In this document: in pieces, positions 6,457 through 9,020 of the stretch
How positions within the stretch are numbered: position 1 is the first letter of the stretch
How the letters are laid out: each line of letters begins with the position of its first letter
Source of the DNA: Sulfurimonas sp.
GTDB taxonomy: Bacteria; Campylobacterota; Campylobacteria; Campylobacterales; Sulfurimonadaceae
Reading direction: 5' to 3'
Length of the DNA stretch: 9,020 nt
NCBI GenBank assembly: GCA_016764205.1
Contig: JAESSH010000067.1
Span: 1-9,020, forward strand
Notes under the pieces: generated by a model
Databases searched by the model: none
Told to the model about the DNA's origin: nothing
Seen by the model: the letters and a program-made list of their open reading frames with translations, nothing else
Program-made: the position numbers and the translations under genes

Positions 6457-8286
6457 TTATTTAAGTTTACGAACTACGATATCTACACGGTTGTTTAAAA
6501 TTCTACCAGTTTCTACTTCTGTTGTATATAAGGGTGCCTTGTTAGATTGGGCATGAATAGTTATATTTTTTTCTAAGGCTCCCCCTTGGAGAAGTATATC
6601 TTTAACAACATTGGCACGTTTCTCTGATAAATGAAACATTGTTTTTTCATCAGTATCCTCATCAACGTTTGCAAGTACATCAAAGTGTAAGTTACTCCAA
6701 CCAAAGTTTTTGACTTGTTTAATGAGAGCATGAAGTTTTTCTTTACTTTCATTTGAGAGTGTAGCATCCTTAGAAAATAAAAAACCATTGTATCTTTCAA
6801 TTTGTTTAGTATTTGTAAATGTAGCCCTGCAACCATATATCCCTTTCATTTCTTTTGGGAGAGAGTTTGAACATATATCTTTCTCATCAACAATTAAATC
6901 TTTATCTCTGTCTAGCCCAACTGGTAGAGTATCTTGATTTTTTGGTACTACTCCGTTTAATCCAACACTTGCATATATATTGTCAGTACTACCAGTAAGG
7001 GAGAGGACTAAAATTCCAAGTGCATCCAAGATTCTATATTTTGAAAATAAAATACTATAGCTTGTTTTGATTACTTCTGACTTTGCAGCTATAAAATCAT
7101 TTTGAGCTGATAAAAGGTCAAGTAATGAACGACGACCTAAGTCATATTCTTTTGAATAGAGTGTTAATGTTTTGAATGAAAACTCTTTATAATCTTCTAA
7201 GTGCTTTAATTGAATAGTACGTTTTTCATTCGCTGCCCAAGAAAGTTCTAGACCTTCAAGAACTTGCCTCCGTAAGTCATTTTTAGATTCTACTTCTTGA
7301 TGTACTCGTGATCTAGTTTGTTGAAGAGCTGAACTATCTGCAAAACCATTAAAAATATTATATCTTATGTACGCCATTGCCCGAAACCTATCGTCAGTAC
7401 CTTCGATAGCACTGAGGTTTTTATTAAGGGATTGTGATATTTCTATATCTAAAGATGGATAGTAAGGAGCTTTTTTTTCCTTAAATATTGCCTGAGCGAG
7501 TTTAATATTAGAGCTAGCAACAAGTAAAGATGGATTGTTTTGCATTGCAAACTGGGAAGCTTCCTCTAAGTTTGTTGGGATGTCTGTATTAAAAATTGGT
7601 CGTAGCATTTTTGTAGGGTCTAAAAATCTACCAAGAACTTTTTTCATATTGTAAGTAACATCTAAGAGAGTGTTTTCTTCAACAACGTAGTTAGCACGAG
7701 CTAAAGCTAAGGATGATTCAATTTTGTTGACTTCAGAGAGTGTTGTTAGTCCAGAATCATAAAGCTTTTGAACCTTTATAAAAATATCCTCAGTAATATC
7801 CACATTTGCTTTTGCAGTTTGGAGGAGTTCTTGATTTTTTATGACTTCAAGATAGGTATTTACCATGTTAAAAGAAGTATCATTTACTTTTTCAATATAA
7901 CTATACGCTGCAGCGGTAGTACGATGCTCTTGTTGTCGTACTTTATATGTTGTCCCAAAACCATTAAAAAGATTTTGTGTATAGCTTAAGGCATTTTGAT
8001 AAACATCTAACCCTAAAGTCTTGACACTATTTCCCTCTTTTGTAAGTGTGGAGTTTCCTGTGTAGTCTTCTTTTTGGCTTCGCTCATACCCAAGACCTAA
8101 GGAAATATCAAGTTTTGGATAATAAGCTGACTGTGCACCGGTAATATCTTCTTTTATAACAGTATAGTTTTTAAGTCTTTCTAAAATAATTGGATTGGTT
8201 TGTATAACTTCTTGAATACTTGTTTGGAGGTCTTGAGCGTTTAGTATACTTGTAATCCAAAGAATTAAAAAAAGTTTCTTGTTCAT
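6457..8286 (-). CDS. TolC-family outer-membrane channel fused to a C-terminal OmpA peptidoglycan-binding domain
   Basis: A 609-residue protein, ~150 longer than a normal TolC/LapE. Residues 1-17 are a signal peptide (M-N-K-K-L-F, hydrophobic core, cut likely after L-N-A). Residues ~20-425 carry two outer-membrane-efflux repeats, each with a Y-Y-P-x-L-D-I strand (55-61, 275-281), a L-F/I-F-N-G-F turn and a coiled-coil with L-Y-D-S-G-L or Y-D-L-G-R-R-S. After a linker, residues ~458-472 form an acidic D-R-D-K-D...D-E-K-D-I-C stretch resembling a thrombospondin type 3 calcium repeat, with Cys472 and Cys486 able to pair. Residues ~495-609 are OmpA-like: Asp542 and Arg557 sit 15 apart as in the diaminopimelate-binding pair, with L-S-E-K-R-A and N-N-R-V-D-I. 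It is first in the operon, with its own promoter just upstream. It should form the exit duct and also hold the cell wall. Confidence 0.92.
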   Translation of the reverse strand: MNKKLFLILWITSILNAQDLQTSIQEVIQTNPIILERLKNYTVIKEDITGAQSAYYPKLDISLGLGYERSQKEDYTGNSTLTKEGNSVKTLGLDVYQNALSYTQNLFNGFGTTYKVRQQEHRTTAAAYSYIEKVNDTSFNMVNTYLEVIKNQELLQTAKANVDITEDIFIKVQKLYDSGLTTLSEVNKIESSLALARANYVVEENTLLDVTYNMKKVLGRFLDPTKMLRPIFNTDIPTNLEEASQFAMQNNPSLLVASSNIKLAQAIFKEKKAPYYPSLDIEISQSLNKNLSAIEGTDDRFRAMAYIRYNIFNGFADSSALQQTRSRVHQEVESKNDLRRQVLEGLELSWAANEKRTIQLKHLEDYKEFSFKTLTLYSKEYDLGRRSLLDLLSAQNDFIAAKSEVIKTSYSILFSKYRILDALGILVLSLTGSTDNIYASVGLNGVVPKNQDTLPVGLDRDKDLIVDEKDICSNSLPKEMKGIYGCRATFTNTKQIERYNGFLFSKDATLSNESKEKLHALIKQVKNFGWSNLHFDVLANVDEDTDEKTMFHLSEKRANVVKDILLQGGALEKNITIHAQSNKAPLYTTEVETGRILNNRVDIVVRKLK

Positions 8287-8313
8287 ATTTATTGACCTAT
8301 TAGAATAAAAGTA

Positions 8314-8342
8314 ATTATAGCAAAGAAAAACCTATTTACCAA
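8314..8342 (-). promoter_or_regulatory. Probable sigma-70 promoter of the TolC-ABC-HlyD-LuxR operon
   Basis: On the minus strand, TTGGTA (8342-8337, four of six matches to the -35 consensus) is followed by a 17-base spacer and TATAAT (8319-8314), with TGC immediately before the -10 making it an extended -10. Transcription would begin near 8307, giving a leader of about 20 bases. TAGGT at about 8295-8299 is the likely ribosome site, about nine bases from the ATG. Confidence 0.7.
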
Positions 8343-8388
8343 GAAACTTTTTGGGATGTCTAATTATGCTATAATCCTTGGTATTTAG
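8332..8388. repeat. Long imperfect inverted repeat in the divergent promoter region
   Basis: The left arm CTATTTACCAAG (8332-8343) and right arm CTTGGTATTTAG (8377-8388) are inverted copies matching at 10 of 12 positions, with a perfect 7-base core (TACCAAG/CTTGGTA). Arm centres are 45 bases apart. The left arm covers the -35 of the secretion operon promoter and the right arm covers the expected transcription start of the MutS-family gene. It could be a paired operator; chance similarity in AT-rich DNA is not excluded. Confidence 0.45.
8366..8375 (+). promoter_or_regulatory. Probable extended -10 promoter of the MutS-family gene
   Basis: ATGCTATAAT contains a perfect TATAAT (8370-8375) with TG one base upstream. 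No good -35 is found at the proper spacing, which is typical of Campylobacterota housekeeping promoters that rely on the extended -10. Start would be near 8382; TAGGAAA at about 8392-8398 is the likely ribosome site before the ATG at 8407. Confidence 0.65.
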
Positions 8389-8406
8389 AAGTAGGAAAAC
8401 CAATAT

Positions 8407-9020
8407 ATGCGTGCATCAGACACAAGTGATATTTTAGAAAATAAAGACAAACTTTTAACCCAAATATATTTTGACTTACAGAGATATTATGAAGAAAAAT
8501 ATGGGTCTGATACTGTAGTATTTATGGAAATTGGCACTTTCTATGAGGTTTATGAAGTAAATAATGATGAAGAACAAATTGGTAAAGCCAAAGAGATAGC
8601 TGAACTTCTTAATATTCAACTCACAAAAAAAAACAAAAGTATTGTAGAAAATTCAGATAAAAATCCTCTTTTAGCTGGAGTGCCATGTGTAAGTTTTGAG
8701 AGATATTTAAGTCGTTTAATAGCCGAGCAAAAATACACAGTTATTGTTGTAAAACAAAAAGGTAACCCTCCAAAGATAAGCCGTTATATAGCACAGATAG
8801 TCTCTCCTGGAACAAATTTTGAGCATATTGTAGACAACGACGATAACTATATCGTATCTTTGTTAGTGGATTGCCATCGTGGTATTTATAACATTGGGTA
8901 CTCTGCTATAGATGTAACAACTGGCAAAACCTTTCTTTATGAAACGCATGGAACAAGTGAAGATCCTTTTTATGCGCTTGATGAAGTATTTAACCTTTTA
9001 AATATTTATAGAACATCTGA
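8407..9020 (+). CDS. mutS: MutS-family DNA mismatch-binding protein, N-terminal part (3' end outside window); possibly MutS7
   Basis: The first 204 codons are present. Residues ~20-135 match the MutS mismatch-recognition domain I: a Y-Y-E-E-K-Y-G lead, then M-E-I-G-T-F-Y-E with the F-x-E mismatch-contact motif at Phe45 and Glu47, followed by L-A-G-V-P and an R-Y-L-x-R-L-I helix. A Q-I-V-S-P-G-T motif (130-136) closes the domain, and the connector domain II begins near 147 ([16 protein letters not shown]). The presence of domain I excludes MutS2, the form usual in Campylobacterota. The wording ([22 protein letters not shown]) is closer to what I recall of MutS7, reported from Campylobacterota, octocoral mitochondria and giant viruses, than to E. 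coli-type MutS. That placement is from memory of the family, not alignment. The ATPase and any C-terminal nuclease lie outside. The gene is divergent from the secretion operon and probably unrelated in function. Confidence 0.88.
   Translation, partial: MRASDTSDILENKDKLLTQIYFDLQRYYEEKYGSDTVVFMEIGTFYEVYEVNNDEEQIGKAKEIAELLNIQLTKKNKSIVENSDKNPLLAGVPCVSFERYLSRLIAEQKYTVIVVKQKGNPPKISRYIAQIVSPGTNFEHIVDNDDNYIVSLLVDCHRGIYNIGYSAIDVTTGKTFLYETHGTSEDPFYALDEVFNLLNIYRTS

Overview
The window looks like chromosomal DNA from a marine-type member of the Campylobacterota (Sulfurimonas-like). This is an inference from the AT-rich composition, the promoter style (extended -10 boxes with weak or no -35), and a MutS-family gene of a type reported from this phylum. 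There are no mobile elements, RNA genes or CRISPR arrays. Every stretch is coding except one divergent promoter region of 120 bases.

Layout: (1) bases 1-2357, plus strand, hold the C-terminal part of a very large secreted repeat protein (RTX-adhesin type). It is already open at the window edge. In order it contains cadherin-like units, seven ~55-residue repeats that probably form a beta-propeller, another cadherin-like unit, a very short RTX calcium-binding segment and a C-terminal type I secretion signal region. (2) Bases 2354-8286, minus strand, are a tightly packed four-gene operon read in the order TolC-like outer-membrane protein fused to an OmpA domain, LapB-type ABC exporter with a degenerate C39 domain, HlyD-type adaptor, and a LuxR-type regulator. 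Gaps are 13 bases, then a 14-base overlap, then 0 bases. (3) Bases 8287-8406 are a divergent promoter region with two good extended -10 boxes and a long imperfect inverted repeat. (4) Bases 8407-9020, plus strand, are the start of a MutS-family gene that runs out of the window and may belong to the MutS7 subfamily.

How they work together: the three exporter proteins would form a complete type I secretion system, and the adjacent convergent adhesin gene is its obvious substrate. The OmpA domain on the TolC partner would tie the channel to peptidoglycan. The LuxR protein, made from the last position of the same operon, is a candidate regulator of adhesin or exporter expression. No LapD/LapG-type retention and release genes lie inside the window.

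Most worth following up: the propeller appears inserted inside a cadherin-like unit and carries a different glycine codon habit from the array before it; the TolC-OmpA fusion; a Gln in place of the H-loop His of the exporter ATPase; the stop codons of adhesin and regulator interlocked in one TTAA; and the possible MutS7.
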